A stretch of 64,000 bases of DNA from Nigrospora sphaerica (lineage: Eukaryota > Ascomycota > Sordariomycetes > Amphisphaeriales > Apiosporaceae), in NCBI GenBank assembly GCA_018287875.1, contig JAGVVL010000009.1:2170001-2234000 (forward strand), in the 5' to 3' direction. Position 1 is the first letter of the stretch, and the number at the start of each line of letters is the position of its first letter. Below are positions 11,085-24,800 of the stretch, piece after piece. The position numbers and the translations under genes were made by a program. A model generated the notes under the pieces. That model worked only from the letters and a program-made list of their open reading frames with translations. It did not search any database and was not told the DNA's origin.

Positions 11085-12018
11085 TTACTCGTCCAGAAAG
11101 GACGCAAGCTCGGCAATGTCCACCACCACCACCTCCTCCTCCTCCTCCTTCCCTTTCTCCTCCCCCTGCCGCTGGACCAGATCGGCCAGCCGGACTAGCC
11201 GGTCACCAATGGTAGCCCGGCCGCGCCGCCGCACACGCCGTAAGACAGCCAATTGCTGTTCCAACTCTGACTCAACGCTGGCCCGTTGAGCCTCCGACAT
11301 CGAAAGGAACCGCCGTTCCATGTCGTCTTCGCTCTCCCTGTCCGGAGGGCCAGCGGACAAGGAGGCCTCCTTGCCCAAGGGAGGACTTTCGGTTTGCGTC
11401 GAATTGTCGACGTGGGCCACGGCTGGGGTTGCTGCTGGCGCTGCTGGCGCTGCTGGTGCTGGGGCGGCGGCGGCGACGGCGACGACGCAGAGGTGTGGCT
11501 GCCCTCTAAAGTAGCAGCAACCGCACGGCTCGCTCGGCGACAGCGAGACGCAAGCGGCCCAGAGACCGCTCCCCTTGGCGCAAGTTGCGCACGGCTGCGG
11601 GCGACGCGTGCCAGCGCACTGCACCAGCGCGCCGCGCAGGCGTTGGTTCTTGTGCCCTCTTAAATTGAAGGCGGCGCGGCGGTTCCCAGTGGTCTTGCTG
11701 GAGTATACCAGCTGTCGCCGGGGCGGCAGCGACAGCAGCGACCGGACGGACTCGGCCGTTGGCGGCGAGGGCCACTCTCTGGCGACCTCTGGGTAGGTCT
11801 GTTTAACGGCCTCCCATGCCGTCGACGGCGGCGAGGGACGCGCGCGAACCGCTAGAAGACTTCGTTAAGTAGATTCCCCATACGATTTCAGTGTCGAACT
11901 TACCACGGGCCGTCTTCTTCTTTTTCTGAGGGGGCGCTGCCTCAGCGTCATTGTCGTTTTCCTCCTCCTCCGAAGAGGGGACCTCGTAGACGTCCCGCTT
12001 GGGACGGCGCGGCGGCAT
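11085..12018 (-). CDS. DUF3716-like cysteine-cluster protein
   Basis: The exons are 12018-11904 and 11788-11085, with an intron of 115 nt (donor GTAAGT, acceptor CAG), giving 272 residues. The N-terminus is acidic then basic (SSEEEENDND, QKKKK), a nuclear-localisation-like layout. Residues 96-139 carry Cys105-x2-Cys108, Cys118, Cys127, Cys130 and Cys139 in the contexts PCATCAKGSG and CGCCYFRGQPHLC. This matches the pattern of the fungal DUF3716 family (CxxCxxGxG, then C, then CxxCxxxGxxxxC). An Ala/Pro linker follows, then a charged C-terminal helix ending in a Glu-rich stretch. DUF3716 proteins are probable zinc-binding proteins of unknown role, often in expanded families. It converges on the NLR gene. 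Family assignment is by pattern memory. Confidence 0.65.
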
Positions 12019-12020
12019 GG

Positions 12021-12048
12021 TGGATGGATGGATGGATGGATGGATGGA
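12021..12048. repeat. (TGGA)n microsatellite
   Basis: Seven tetranucleotide units lie immediately upstream of the ATG of the DUF3716-like gene, within its likely 5' untranslated region. Variation in copy number could affect leader length. Confidence 0.85.
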
Positions 12049-12049
12049 G

Positions 12050-12500
12050 GGACGGATAAGGATGTCTGCGCGAGGGAAAGAATATCTCGAGATCGCGGCG
12101 AGCAGTTACTTCACTTACAAGATAGCTAGCTACTGGGGAGAATGGACTGCTGCGAACAATAGACTGGGAAGTGGCAGCGCCATTGTCCTATAGGATAGCA
12201 AAATGGCAAACCCAAGGATATATTTGAATAGAGATGCCTGGACTGGATCGAACCATTTTCCCATAGGACAGCATACCACGAATCTAGAGACGGCTTCAAC
12301 TTGAAATGCCTACGCCTTTCTTCTATCAGTGTCCTAAAGGACAGAAGATTATAAACTTAGGGATAGCTTTAACTGGAAACTCATAAAAGTAGAACACCGA
12401 TGTAGAGCACATAAGCGGATTGTTAACTAATCCTAAAATATCATACAGTAAGCTAGACTATAGAAGATCCCATGTACACCGCTAACGTGCGGTGGGGATA
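12050..12500. other. AT-richer intergenic patch
   Basis: A patch of lower GC than its surroundings, without a supported gene. It contains short echoes such as CCTATAGGATAGC, CCATAGGACAGC and CCTAAAGGACAG, which look like degenerate copies of one element. It may be an eroded repeat. Confidence 0.35.
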
Positions 12501-15000
12501 TCAGGCATCGTCCAGGTCCCAGCATTCATCCATCTTCAGCTCATCTCTGGTCATCTAGTCAACTTCAAGATCCATCTCCTGCGCCGGACCCTCCCACCCC
12601 GCAACCTCCTCAGGACCCGGAACCGGGCCGGGGGCTGGAGCAACCAGAGGCGCTAGCATCTGCGCAGAACGGCGGTTCCAGTCGGCTAGACGAGCTGCAG
12701 ATAGTACTAACAGATACCTGCTAAAGCGGACAGGGTGACTTGATGAAAAAGTTGGTTAGCATTCAAGGGACACAGTATACGATCCATAAATAGAGGTGGC
12801 CTAAGCGGAGGGTTCGTCTCCTTGCTACGCACATAGGAGGTCTGTCGCGCCGTGAGGACATTCCCAAGGTCGACAACCTGTTAGTGGAGTCACGTGAGAA
12901 GCTCCACAGGAGTCTTGGCAAGCTTTGGTATATAGTCTGCCATGTCTGGCATCTTTCCTTGCATAAGTTTCCTTTAATGAACAACCTCGAAGTCCGTAAC
13001 TATCTTGCCAATGCCGCTGTGGTGCGACAAGGTCGATTTAGTTACCTACTGTACCACCTGTGTCAATCGACAAAAATGTGCGAGTCGCCACAGCGCCGGT
13101 GTCTTCCGTTCGTCATGGCCTTCAAGAAAGGAAAGGACTTTACTATGACCGTTTGCAGTCAGTACGTCGTCGTACGACTGGTGCGTAGTTGCTGGAGAGT
13201 GTTCTCGATGCTGCGTCGTCGTTATAGTGCACGCACCCAACCAAGAGCCGATCTTTCCGAGTGGCCATAGACAACGAGAGCTATGCCACGTCAGTTCGAG
13301 GGGGAAAGGCCGAAATTACCATATAAAAACAGGTAGAGAATTGGTTTCCATGCTTCACGATTCAAAATGCTGTGAACCAGATGCGATCCATAGGCATGGC
13401 CCCACGGGTGAGTTCAAGACTGACGAAGTTGGTCAGAAGAGTCTTCCAGTCCCAAATTCCTTGGACACTCTGAAAACCGTGTCCTGTCAAAGGTCGCTGG
13501 GGCGGCGAGGCCACATTTATCAAAGCAGCCTTTACGACATTGGTCGAAGACCTAAAATCCTCTCCCAGCGTCGTGGCGATACCTACTGAGCATCTACCTC
13601 GCCGGCGTTCTCTACTCCAGATTGAACCAAACCTACAGCGCAAGAGTCGGCTGATGTTGCGGAGGCCATTGACAGGGCAAAACCCAGTTTTCCAGAGTCG
13701 GTGCGCAAATGGCCAACATTGCTATGCCAAGCTCACGGGAGGCTGCAATACCGAGTACGAATGTGACGGGTCTCGGCGTGGAGTACATCTCGGTCGTCGG
13801 TAGGCATTCGGTCTCACAGTCTTGCCTGGACACGGTCACCCAACGTCACGACAACCAGGCAGAGCAACGGCGAGTGACCAGAGTGATTGTAGGAAAGGTG
13901 ATGGAACCGGGCAATTCAACCGGGCAATCCAGCCGGTGCTATGCATCCTGGATCCAGGAATGCGTATTCTGGCTGGACGCAAGCAGCAGGGGTCAGTCCG
14001 GTCGTGAGTGTGTAGATCAAGACCGCTGGCCCGCCTGGTCACATCGAGACGACCTACTAGCTGCCCAATTGGGAACATCACCTGTTTCAAACTCTTGTAT
14101 CCTTTCACATTCAGAGACGAGAGGCCACTCTTCTGGTAGAAGCAGCCACCGATGGCTCCGGGAGCAGAACGAGGGGGGCGCCGGATGCTTCTGAGTACCA
14201 CGGATCCTATGATACGCATATGCGCATCCTCGGCACTCTCGCGTCAATTGCGGGCGCATGAGAAAACGGTCCAAAGGTAGCGCGCCCGCGGCAGACGGAA
14301 GTCGCGCTGCAGGTGCGCGTCGGACCCAGCGACCCGTTTCGATCCTGGCGCCAGCAACTCTAATCATGACCAGGTGGCTCGGTCGGGTGGCCTCTGGCCC
14401 GGCCAGGCAGACGTCAGGAGAGAGTTGGCCGTTCTGAGTGTCTTACAGCCCATCGGAGGCCCTCAAGGCCACGGGAAAGAAACCACCCACCACCTTCTTC
14501 ACGAATGGCCGTCGCAGGATCGAAAACAGAGGCCCACGAGGGGCCGGCACGGAGCACGGCTCCAGCGGGTATGCAACATCTTTGGCCACTCGGAAACCGG
14601 CAGATCAAGTCCGGCTAATGGCTTCCCCAGCTGCGTAACTGAGGGGTACCGCAGGTCGAGGCTGGAGCTCGCGTCCAACACGGCATGTAACGACGGGCCG
14701 CGGGGGATTCATTGGCCAGTCCAGTCGGGCCCGTCGGCGAAGTGGGAGGCCTCGTAGGCATGAGAATCGATTAGGCGGCGGAGAAGGACGCGTGCGGGAT
14801 TGTCCGCCGATGCGCTGGCAGCGAGGCCACGGGCCGGCTACAATTGTCTCAAGCCACCCTGAGTGCCCGAGTGGCTGCCAGAACCGCCGCCCATTGACAC
14901 TCTTTTACCGCGCGGCGGAGTTGCCGGGCCAACTGGCGTCCCGGGTGCGGGCAGAACGTTGCCTTGTCGACTCGCTCCATCTCGCGCGGATGATGTTTAG
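12501..15000. other. Gene-free stretch
   Basis: No gene is recognised on either strand. A minus-strand frame from about 12716 to its stop at 12556 (ending WEGPAQEMDLEVD) has protein-like composition and could be the tail of a lost gene or element. The other frames overlap one another with no consistent coding bias. Confidence 0.4.
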
Positions 15001-15850
15001 GACACGACGGCCGGGAGAATGGCCATGTACCTGGAGAGAATGGCATACGCCTCAAGTCCGGCGCCCTTTGAGACCTGCGTTGCGCGGCTTGCAGCACCAC
15101 GGCGCTTTGCTGCCGTGACTGGCCGTGCCGAGTTGCTTTCTTTCCTTTTCTCCCTTTCTTCTTCTTCTTTCATCTGCTCCGCTCATCACATGGCTGCTGC
15201 GGAGAAGCGCAATTAGAAACCCATAGGCAATCATCAATGCATGTCGAGCTGTGATTTTCCAAACCATAGCCGCCTCCGAGGGAGGAGGCATGCCATATGA
15301 AGGCTCGTACTCGTGGATTGCAAACACTTGAGTGTCGCCCATCGCGTGCACGAGCGATCCGTGCAAGCCGCCGTCGGTTGCTGCATCGCCGTGGAATACT
15401 GCATCGTGGAAAAATGGACGACCGTTTGGTTCGCGACGAGGTCTGGTCTGCAGCAGGTCTGATCTCCAGTATATCACTCTCGGTTGGGACGAAGTCGTGC
15501 ATGACACAGAAACGGCATCCGTCATGGGTCCTGCGAGACTCGGTCATCCGATCGTCGGCCTGCCCGGGGGCTAATGCAAAGCCCGCTCAGCTTCCTGGTT
15601 GATCCCGGAGGTGCAGCTGGCCGTGCTCAGGCCATTGCAGGGTGTTTGCGCCTAGGTAAGACGACGATGCCAGCTCGAAATGGGCAAAGACGTCCATCAT
15701 GACACTCCGTGGTGGCGTCTCCCACTTGCTGAACATCCAGCCCGCAGGGGTCATTTCCTGCAAGGCTGGCGGCATGACAGGCTTTCCCCCCCGTACGCGT
15801 ACGGTGTCCATCCGTCTTTCGCGCCCGCGTTTGCCACTTTAATGGCCAGT
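15001..15850. other. Possible unrecognised coding island (minus strand), unproven
   Basis: Two adjacent minus-strand frames (15811-15587 and 15525-15052) read more like protein than their surroundings, for example EMTPAGWMFSKWETPPRSV and FAIHEYEPSYGMPPP. I cannot build a convincing spliced model and recognise no family, so I do not call a gene. Confidence 0.25.
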
Positions 15851-18800
15851 GCCTGGCGAGTAAGCCTGCATGCCCCTCGACAAGGGTGGCTTAAGTACGC
15901 GGGTGCCAATCAATGGCGGCCAAGGGAAAACCACCAGGCCACAGAGAGGGGGGAAGGTTCAGCTCGAAAAAAAACCAAGTCGCAGGATGTCTCGTTGGAG
16001 AAGGGGCCGGTTTGTTGCCGTCGGGGGTCAGGACGGCCGCGCTGCGACACGCGCAGCCATCAGAAACATGTTCCAGCGACCAACGTATGGCCTGGCGGGG
16101 ACCAAGTACATCTGCAAGGGGGAGGCCACCGGGGGAATCGCCAAGGCGGATTTTCGGCCGCTGGCCAGAGCGAAGGGGGAGGTGGGGGAAGGATCCTCGA
16201 AATCACGGTCGTCACAAGCAGCCAATTCGGCAAAGATAGGTTGGTTGGGTCGTGAGGTTACCTTCCCGTCGAATCAGTTCCCCGTCGAATCAGAAAGGCG
16301 GCAGCCCGAGTTTCTGGTTTAGGCCCAGGGCGACAAGGTTCACGCCTCGCTCCCCTGCTGGCGACCTGCAGGTGCAAAAATGGCATGGGAAAAGGGGAAG
16401 GATTCCCGACGTCGGCGAAGGGGCAGGGCAGGTTTTGGCACCTGCAGGGCAAATGGTGCAATCCGGGGAGGGGGAGAGACAACGGATAAGCTCCAACTGT
16501 CAAGCCGCCGGGGCCCCCGTACGACACGACGGATGATGCTATGTCAGTTCGGCGCATGGCGTACGACATGGTGCAGATCTCGGGAACGATCGCACGGCGC
16601 CCAGGCAAGCAGACCAGATCCGTATAGCATCGTGTTCGACCCTCCCCAGCCCCGGCCCGGCCCTTCGTTCCTCATCATGGATACCTCTGGCCATCGGGCC
16701 CCGTCAGTCAGCGATCGGGCAGCGGCACACGGACAAGACGCCGTCGCGTCATCCCGGCCTTGGGCTACATTTCCGAGCATTTATTTGGCTTTGCCCGGAG
16801 GCCCCTTTCCTGTCAGAGAGGGCCAAATTCCCAGGTCGGCGATGCCAAGCTGTTGCAACACCCAATTGGGGAAAGCAGTACGAGGCATCCCGGCGGGGCA
16901 GACCGAGTCTGGGCGTGTGGCCAGAGCTGGATCGCGCGTCCGTCTGGCTGTAACGCTGCGTGGTATTGGTCCAGCATTCAATGCCGTGCCGTGCCGTGCT
17001 GCTAGCCGGGGCTGGCCAATAATCATAATAACAAAGGACCTGCCTCTTGGGAAGAGGCGAAGTCGCCGGGAAACCCGGGGGGGTGGGCGCGGCACCGTAG
17101 TTTCTTTTGTTCGTTTTCATACCCCTCCCCCCTTTTCCTCCCGATGAAAGATGGCGAGTGGAAGGATGCAGGTACGTGACTTAGCTCTGGGGATGCGCAG
17201 AGTCAGTAAAACCACGGAAACCAAGCGCCTGATCAACTTGACGTGCGCTGCTGAGGCGGCCGATTTGACCAGGCGTCCCTGCATTGCGCGCAAACACCAG
17301 CGACGGATGGGGCTCTTGAAGCGAGCAGGGCTGGAAGGTACTTGCGTACGCCCGAACGGCAGAGACATGGCCGTTGTGGCAGCGTAGACAGTGAACGTGG
17401 CATCAGGCAAGCGCAATCGCAGTCGCGGGAAGGGGGCCATATCCGTCCGGTGTCCCCAGGGAAGAGCTTACGGGGGTGGCTCGTATGTAGCATCCCATGG
17501 TAGAACAGAGCAAAAAAGGCGGCCCAGGGGCAGCAGGGTTAGAGCCCGGGGCAGTTCCCGGCCGGGAAAGGATAGCGAGGCCAGCAACCTGCCCTGCGAT
17601 ACGACCCCGACGATGCCGTGCAACTCCCGTCGCTTAGGCCATCTGCCTCTGCGCTTCATCACTTTGAAACAAGACCGGAGTCGCGGGCGAAAAGTGAAGG
17701 CAGGGCCCCCGGGGGCCGGAGGCAAAGTCGGTACGTGATATGTAGGTAGGCAGGAGTGGGAGGATCATGTTGTACACCCGTCTGGGCCACTCGGCGAAAG
17801 GAGAGCGACGATCCATATCTCGGGGTCTGCAAGGACATGGACGATTGGAGGACAGCAGAAATGGCTGCTGGTGGTGCCCGTCCTGCACCGAGGGCGGCGG
17901 CGCGCTCAAAAGTAAAACACTTGGGTGCGCCCCTACCGGGAAGCAAGTACTAAAGGGCAAGGGGAACCGATACATGAGAGAGGCAGGTATGTAGACAGTT
18001 AAGGGGCGGCGAGGTATCAGGTTTTCCATCCGACCCGAGGCCTCGTTCAAACCCCTCGTACTGTGTATGCAGCCGACGTGACGAGATCAAGGCACCCTGC
18101 TTAATAAAGTGCGATGATGGCTGTCCTTTCCGATCGCACCGCCGCGCCCCGCGCCCGCGGCTAGTAATCCGTTGGACGCATGCATGTATACTGTGCAGAG
18201 AGGGTCCAAGTCAGTATGCATTCATTCCTTGCTTGGGGCAAGATGGGATGGGATTGTCGTGGGCCTGCTTCCTGCCTGTCGGCCACGACTCGCGTGCGTG
18301 CCTGTCATCGGAGGCATGACAGCCAACGGAGGCATCGGGGCGGCGGCACAAAGGCTCGCTGGTGGAATCTACCGATGCGTCCCGTGCTATGGCATCGCCA
18401 GTTCGGAGGGCCTGCGGGACCTCTCCAAAACCGCTGATGGTTAGTGTCCGGGGGAGCCAAGGTCCGTCTCCAACCCATGCGGTCCATGAGAACGCCAAGG
18501 CCTTCTTCCTCCTCTTCCTCAACGCCCCGCCCGCCCCCCTCGCCTCTTTCTACGGCAACCGGTGGGTTGGTTACGGTGCGGCTCCTATAAGAAAAAAAAA
18601 ACTCTTCCTCGACGGCCGCATTGTCGACGGGCGCGTAAAGTGCGCCGCCGGCTTCGATCCACTGCCTGCGGAGACGTGGCCAGTCGAAACCGGGCTCTAT
18701 CCAGAGGCCCATCGATGATGACTTAATTTTTTTTTTCGCTTCGGCGTCACGGAGCCCTGTAGCTTTGGGGCTCCGTGTACCTGCTAATATCCCGTATTCC

Positions 18801-21800
18801 GTACAACCGCTTCTAGCAGCGCACATGTGCATCTTTTAAAGTGTCTCGTCGCAGGCCCCTTCGCAGCATCCCTGGTCAGGTGACGGTGCCCCAGTTGCGG
18901 ATCATGGAGAATGCCTATAGAAAATGCGTCCACTGACAGCCTCGGTTCTTCTCTGACGTCCCCCGTCTACCGTCGGCGGCGTGGCCGTAGCCCCCGCCTC
19001 GCCTACCAACCGGGCCCAAGCACTGGGGCAGTGCCGACCAAGCGATTGACATTATATCGACGTGTGTGTTTGGTTCAGGCGAGATGGCGGGATGTGCCCG
19101 TTATTGCCGTCCCCCTACCCGAATCCGCTCTCCGTGAATGTGACGGTAGGGCCCAGCCTCATGTGGCTTCAGCCATGACCACAATACGGCAGGTAGGCCT
19201 GCCCTTATCCAAGCAGAAAAGGATGCCTGCAGGCTGGATTCCGGGTCAGGTGCTTGCGGAGCTGCTCGAGAGACGGCCCAAGACCCCCTTACCTTCTAGA
19301 TTGAGGATAGAAGCCTGCCCGGGGGCCGGACCGTTGGGTGGTCTCAGCTCAGGCCCCGGAGATGAGCCTGTCCGTCCCCATGATTTCGAGGCGGACTTCG
19401 CACCATGCGCAATTCTCTACAGTTACAGTGGATGCATGGGACGGGGTGGTAAGGACCCGTACCAGTCGTAGTCAGCCGCAGGACCATCAGATGAACTGGC
19501 TCCAGAATGCATTGTCTTCCCAGGCCTGCCGCCGTGAGAGAAGACGATCGCTCCCGGTAAGATGACGACAGTCTCTTAGCAGGAGTCGGCAGCCGGCATG
19601 TGCAGTTTGCTTGCTGGACAAGCAGCTGAAGGAGCCGCCCGCCCCTTTTTTTCGGCTATGGGCAGCCTGGAGGTTGCGCGGCACACGGAACCCGCCATGC
19701 ACAAACGGCCGTTCCGATGAGTCGCCTGCAGGCGGCCACATGCTCCCGCTCCCCCATAAACTCTGGGCTGTCACCGGGGAGACGAGCTGGGTTGAGACGG
19801 CGCCCATATGGTCGGCCGCACAGCCATGATGGCAGAGGCTGCGCGGTGGTCGGGCAGACGGCTCGACGCAGCCCAGGCAGTGACGGCTCGGACGGGTTTG
19901 CTGGAAGGAAGCGAGACCGGGATGGGGAAGACAGCCCTTGTGGGGGGGGGTACTTCTTATTAGTCGTGTGGACTTGGGATGTTCTGTCGTTACTTACTAC
20001 ATCAAGCAGGTAAGCAGGCCGGGTCCAGGGGTGGTCGATGCAAACCCGAGCCCCCACGCGCACCGCGTCGGACGGAAGATGGAGGGAAGCTGGGCAGCCC
20101 TCCCCTCCTTCACCAGCAGCAGCTGTCTATGGGCTAGTATGCATGTAGTGAGTGGCATGGAGCCAAGCATGCGAGCACTGTGAATGGGTTGCGTGCGTCG
20201 CGTCGGAATCCTTACTGTACGTGTTTTTTTTTCCTTGCGTGTGCAGGACGCTACGCAAGGCGCGTCTCCCATTGAGCGGGCGTTGCGCGGGTTGACGCGG
20301 TTGGAGACGACGGGGCCGTTCGAAGCGCCTATCTCTCAGCGAGGAGATCGCCGGTACCAGGCACTTTAGCCACCAGTAGTTAGGTACACGTAGTTGTAAC
20401 TGCCCAGCTACCTCGGACGGGTACTGCACATGCACCGCACACCGTACGGGACCAGCCCACAGCCGGTTGACAAAAAAGGGTTCCCATGCACCGGGGCTGC
20501 GCTAAGTAGGAGCATCAGTCCATCGGCAAACGACGACTACTACCCTAACTTGGGCATAGCTTAGGTAGGGAATGGGCACTCAGGTGGAAGGCAAGGCCCT
20601 GGGCCCGGCAACAGCAATCACGACCAACGACAATTACACCACCGCCATCGACGGCCTGGCTACATTGCCCTCTTATTTACCACCTGCCAAACCCACCAAT
20701 TAGGAAGCTGTCATATGATCTGCATGGAAAAGAAGCAAAATGCCATGCCCGACGGTTCGATTTCCATGTTTCCGGCTGCGAGACTAACGTTTTCGGGGCT
20801 AGGCCCACCCGGCCTATATGCCATCTAAAACGAAGCTTTCCATTCACGCGGGACGCGACGAAACACGTCATGGCTAGAATGCAGGCCGGGGCAGGGCACT
20901 AACACCAATGGCTGCATGTGCACCACCGCGCCCTGTGCCTGTGTGTGCCTCGCGAAACGGGAGTCGAAAGCGCGTTCTCGCGCCTGATTGGAGGGGGTGG
21001 CCGCCCGTCCCTCGTCACCACCGCTACCTGTTAAAGAGTACGAATAGGTACCAACCGACGCCACCCACACACCACCGGCGACCTCGATAGTCTCCGGCCG
21101 CAGTTGAACCGCCAACCGTCAGGCCGACGGAGACAGCTAGGCATATGCTTGGGCCGCCCGCGGAAGAGTCCCAGACATGCGTAGGCTGGGACCAGGCCGC
21201 CCGACACTGGATGGTACCAGGCACGCTGGATCGTGGGGTCTAGAGTTGTGACTAAAAGGTGTCTAGCCCATATGGTTCGTCGGTGACTGAACTGGCTGAA
21301 ACGTACGAGGGGCTCGAGACCGGCCAGCGACCCGAGGATGGTGGGATGCTAATTCATGACTCCCAAAGCCCCCTCTCCGTCCCGGATGTGCGAGACGGCC
21401 GTACGGGTACGAGTGCTTGCATTTACGTCCCCTCAACCCCTCATCGATCGCCTCTCGCGATCCCTGTCGACGCGGACGCGTGCTAGTGACGGACGAAAAA
21501 AAAAAAAGAACAAGTGTCTACGTACTGTAGTTGGTGGACAGAAAATTTCAGCACTCGGCGACACAATCCACGGACCATCCGTCTCCGTTCATGCAAGCAC
21601 CTCCGGACCGGGAGCGGGACTTGCAGCGGGCGGAGCGGCACTCGGTGGCGTGTGGGGATTGCCCGCTTCGTCAGGAGGGGCTTGCAGTTTGGCCTCGGGA
21701 AGAAATCTCTTCGGGTGGACTATTACAGACAAATTTTTGCCCGCCAGCGGCCTCGATTGTGGGGGGTGGTTTCTAGAGCTTCGGCCCTTCGAATTCTCGT

Positions 21801-24800
21801 AGCAAACTTTTACTTTAATAGCATTCCGAGATCCATCTGCTCGGCACAATAGGCGGCAGCCGGTCGGCGACGAGAGAGTCTTCGCGCGGAGGGCCCGAGA
21901 GGGAGGGGCAATCCGCTTGCTGCGTATCCAGGAAGGTGACGAGGGCTTCTCGGGCTTTCGCCCGTGGGCTCGCGCACACCGCTCGGGCGGAGGATGGAGC
22001 GGGTTACGTTGCCAGCAAAGGGATAGATGGCTGGGGCGCCGGGGAGGGGGACAAGGCACCAGCACTGGAACCGGGACTGTGTGGTTCTGGGCCATGCAGG
22101 CTTGCCCTTGAAGCCTTCCTTTCTAGGTATGCATGCAAGGGGATACGGCTGCTGTGTACGTACGTATAGATAGCATGCCCTCCGCCGGTGCCGGCCATCT
22201 CGATTCGTCGTAGCAAGCCCGTGTGGCCGCTCTGACGTCGAGAGATGGCACTTGCGGCTAGGCCAAGCAAGCGAGACGGGGCGCGTCGTCGGATGGTTGT
22301 CAAGCTGTCTTCAAAAAGTGAAGGATAGATCCCGACCTCCCAGACCCATAGGAAGAGAGGGCCTTGGTAGGGCGAGGCAGGGGTATACTCGACTCGCGTA
22401 TATATGGACCGCAGAGGGGTTGACGAACTCAACGCGTCTACTCCCCCTCCCCATTCGTACTATGCTATGGGGCGGCGCGCGCCAAGGGCTTTTCACCTTG
22501 GTTAGGTAAGAGGCAGGTAGTTGTAGCTGCAACTGCAGACGATTCGTCGCGACCTATGTACTACGTACTGCCTATTCTCAGAGGCACGGCCTGACACTGT
22601 GGGGGTGTCTGACCTCATCTGCCAGCAATTGCGCGTGGGCGTTTGAGACGACGTGTGGGATAAGATTGGCCGGCGCGTCCTTCAGCCTTGCCGGTCGGTG
22701 ACGCGGTGTCGGGCGCGCTCACACGTCGTGGTTTAAGTATTTCTCGATCCGACGGGCGGCCCAGGACGCACGCACGAGCAGTAGCAGCAGCCAGCAGCAG
22801 CAGTCTGCGTTCCAGCACTTGATCCCCCGATAGGACCGCCTGTGCACGCCCCTTCGTTGGTGGTCGACCAGGATGCACTTGAGGTTGGGGTACGCAGCCG
22901 AGCGAAGGCTGCAGTCCAGGATCAAGGGCCCCCGTTCCAGAGCACGCCGAAGCTGCCCTATCGGGCAGCAGCCACGCGTGTGTGTGGTTGTGGTCAGACA
23001 AAAGGCGGCCGAACCCCCCCCCTGTCGTTGCTTTGCTTATTTGCCATCGCGCGGAGTCGCGGGTGTTGAGACGTGTCGGCCGTTTGGTGGACTTGGGTAG
23101 TGGATGCATATTAATGGATGGCGGTATCAATGTTGGAAACGGGAACGAATACCGCGCCGGCGCGCGAGAGTGTGGGGAGCCGGACCAAGCACAGCGCCAG
23201 AAAGAAAGAATCGGACAAGGATCCATGCGTGGGCGAAGCACCCATGGAAGACAGACGGCCAGACGGGCCAAAAATGGGCAGGGCTGTACTGCATCGTACA
23301 TGGGTGTCTCCCCATGTCTCCCTGTCCACCCATCGTTTCCGCCTGAGAAGCCCGTACTATAGGTAAGGTAGGTACTGATATACCCGACTTGATCTCCCGC
23401 ACACACCACACGCACCATACGAGGTCCAATCGGTCTTGGAAGGAAAGGCAGGCAGGCAATCTATGGATATGTAGGTAGATAGATGTCGTTGTCAGGCTGG
23501 AGCCACCGGACTCACGAGCAAGCCTCGAGCGGCAGCAATCACTCGACCCAACCATGCCGTTGTCCCGGCCAACCCCCCGTTCATCCTGACCAAGTTGGTG
23601 CCACGACTCGCGACTATGCGTTGCTCTCTCTCTCTATCTCTCTCTCGCCATCGCGTCCTTGCCGGCTGACCGGTTGGCTCGTGAACAGACGGACAGATAG
23701 ATAGATCGGGCGGGATCCAAGGTGGCCGCCGGCCTCGCATCGCTGCCATAAGTCTCCGGCGGCATTCCGCGCCCGTCTAGGCCCAGTCATGACGCTGAGC
23801 CTGGGCCCCAGCATGGGACCGTACTTGGCCGCTTGGCACTTGGTGACCGACAAGCAATTACCAGGGGGGGTTGATCGTTCCCCACGATGGGCAATTGGGG
23901 CCACGCTGTCCAGGGTAGTGGTTGCGCGACGACGGGCAGCTAAATCGGGGGCCCTGGCCCAGGAGGTTGCCGGCCCTCTGCTAGGTGAAGCATCTCCAGG
24001 AGCTTTTGCCGTCGGACTGGACACTGCGCGGGCTTGGCCATTACACAATGCACGCGTGATTAATTGATTCGGAGGGCAGGACGTGTTTGACCGCGTTTGG
24101 GCGGCCTGATTGGCTTCAGCCCCCTCCCGAGGGGGCGTGGTTAGGCCGTCCGGTTGCCTTGTATTGTGCAGATTTCCAAGGGCTGAAGCAGCGCTAGGCC
24201 AGCGCGCCCTTGCGCCCCGTGTCCGCCGCCGCACGAGTACAGAGGTAGATGATACCCTCCTACCTTGGCTAGCGAGCATGTAACTCCCGCATTGTCATGT
24301 ACTGGCCGGCCGCAGTTTATGTACACCCAGCAGCAGCAGTGCCAGCAGCAGGACTGGCAACAGCAAGCAGCGGCAGGATCCCATCCCTTGGGACGGGTGG
24401 GCTGGATGATACAAGGGGGACGGGATGGAGGGTCCGTCGTCGCGCGCCACAGAGGGCGCGCGCCGCTCCTTTGACGAGAAAGGGAGGAGTAAGAGGAGGA
24501 GGCCCATCCTTGCCGACTCCGTACGTACTTTTCACCACCCCGACGCGTCGAGACGGCGAGAGACAGCGTGAGTTGTCGGGACTATCTTTTCATGATTCGC
24601 GCCGTGCCTCCAACTGCTGCTGGTGCTGGCTGCATTAGCTCGTGGCTGCCTGCGCATCCTAGATCTACCGAGATTCTAGTTGTAGGGGCACCCATGAGTG
24701 CTGGTGAGGCTAATGGCGAAGAAAAACGCTGCTGGGTTGAGGCGGCGTGCAAAAGGGCGAGAAAGCAGGCAAGCAGGCAAAGGAAGGGCGGGCGGCCCAG

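Noticed and set aside
12235..12260. B-box-like GGTTCGATCC (minus strand)
   Set aside because: The flanking bases do not pair as a T-stem and no tRNA body is present.
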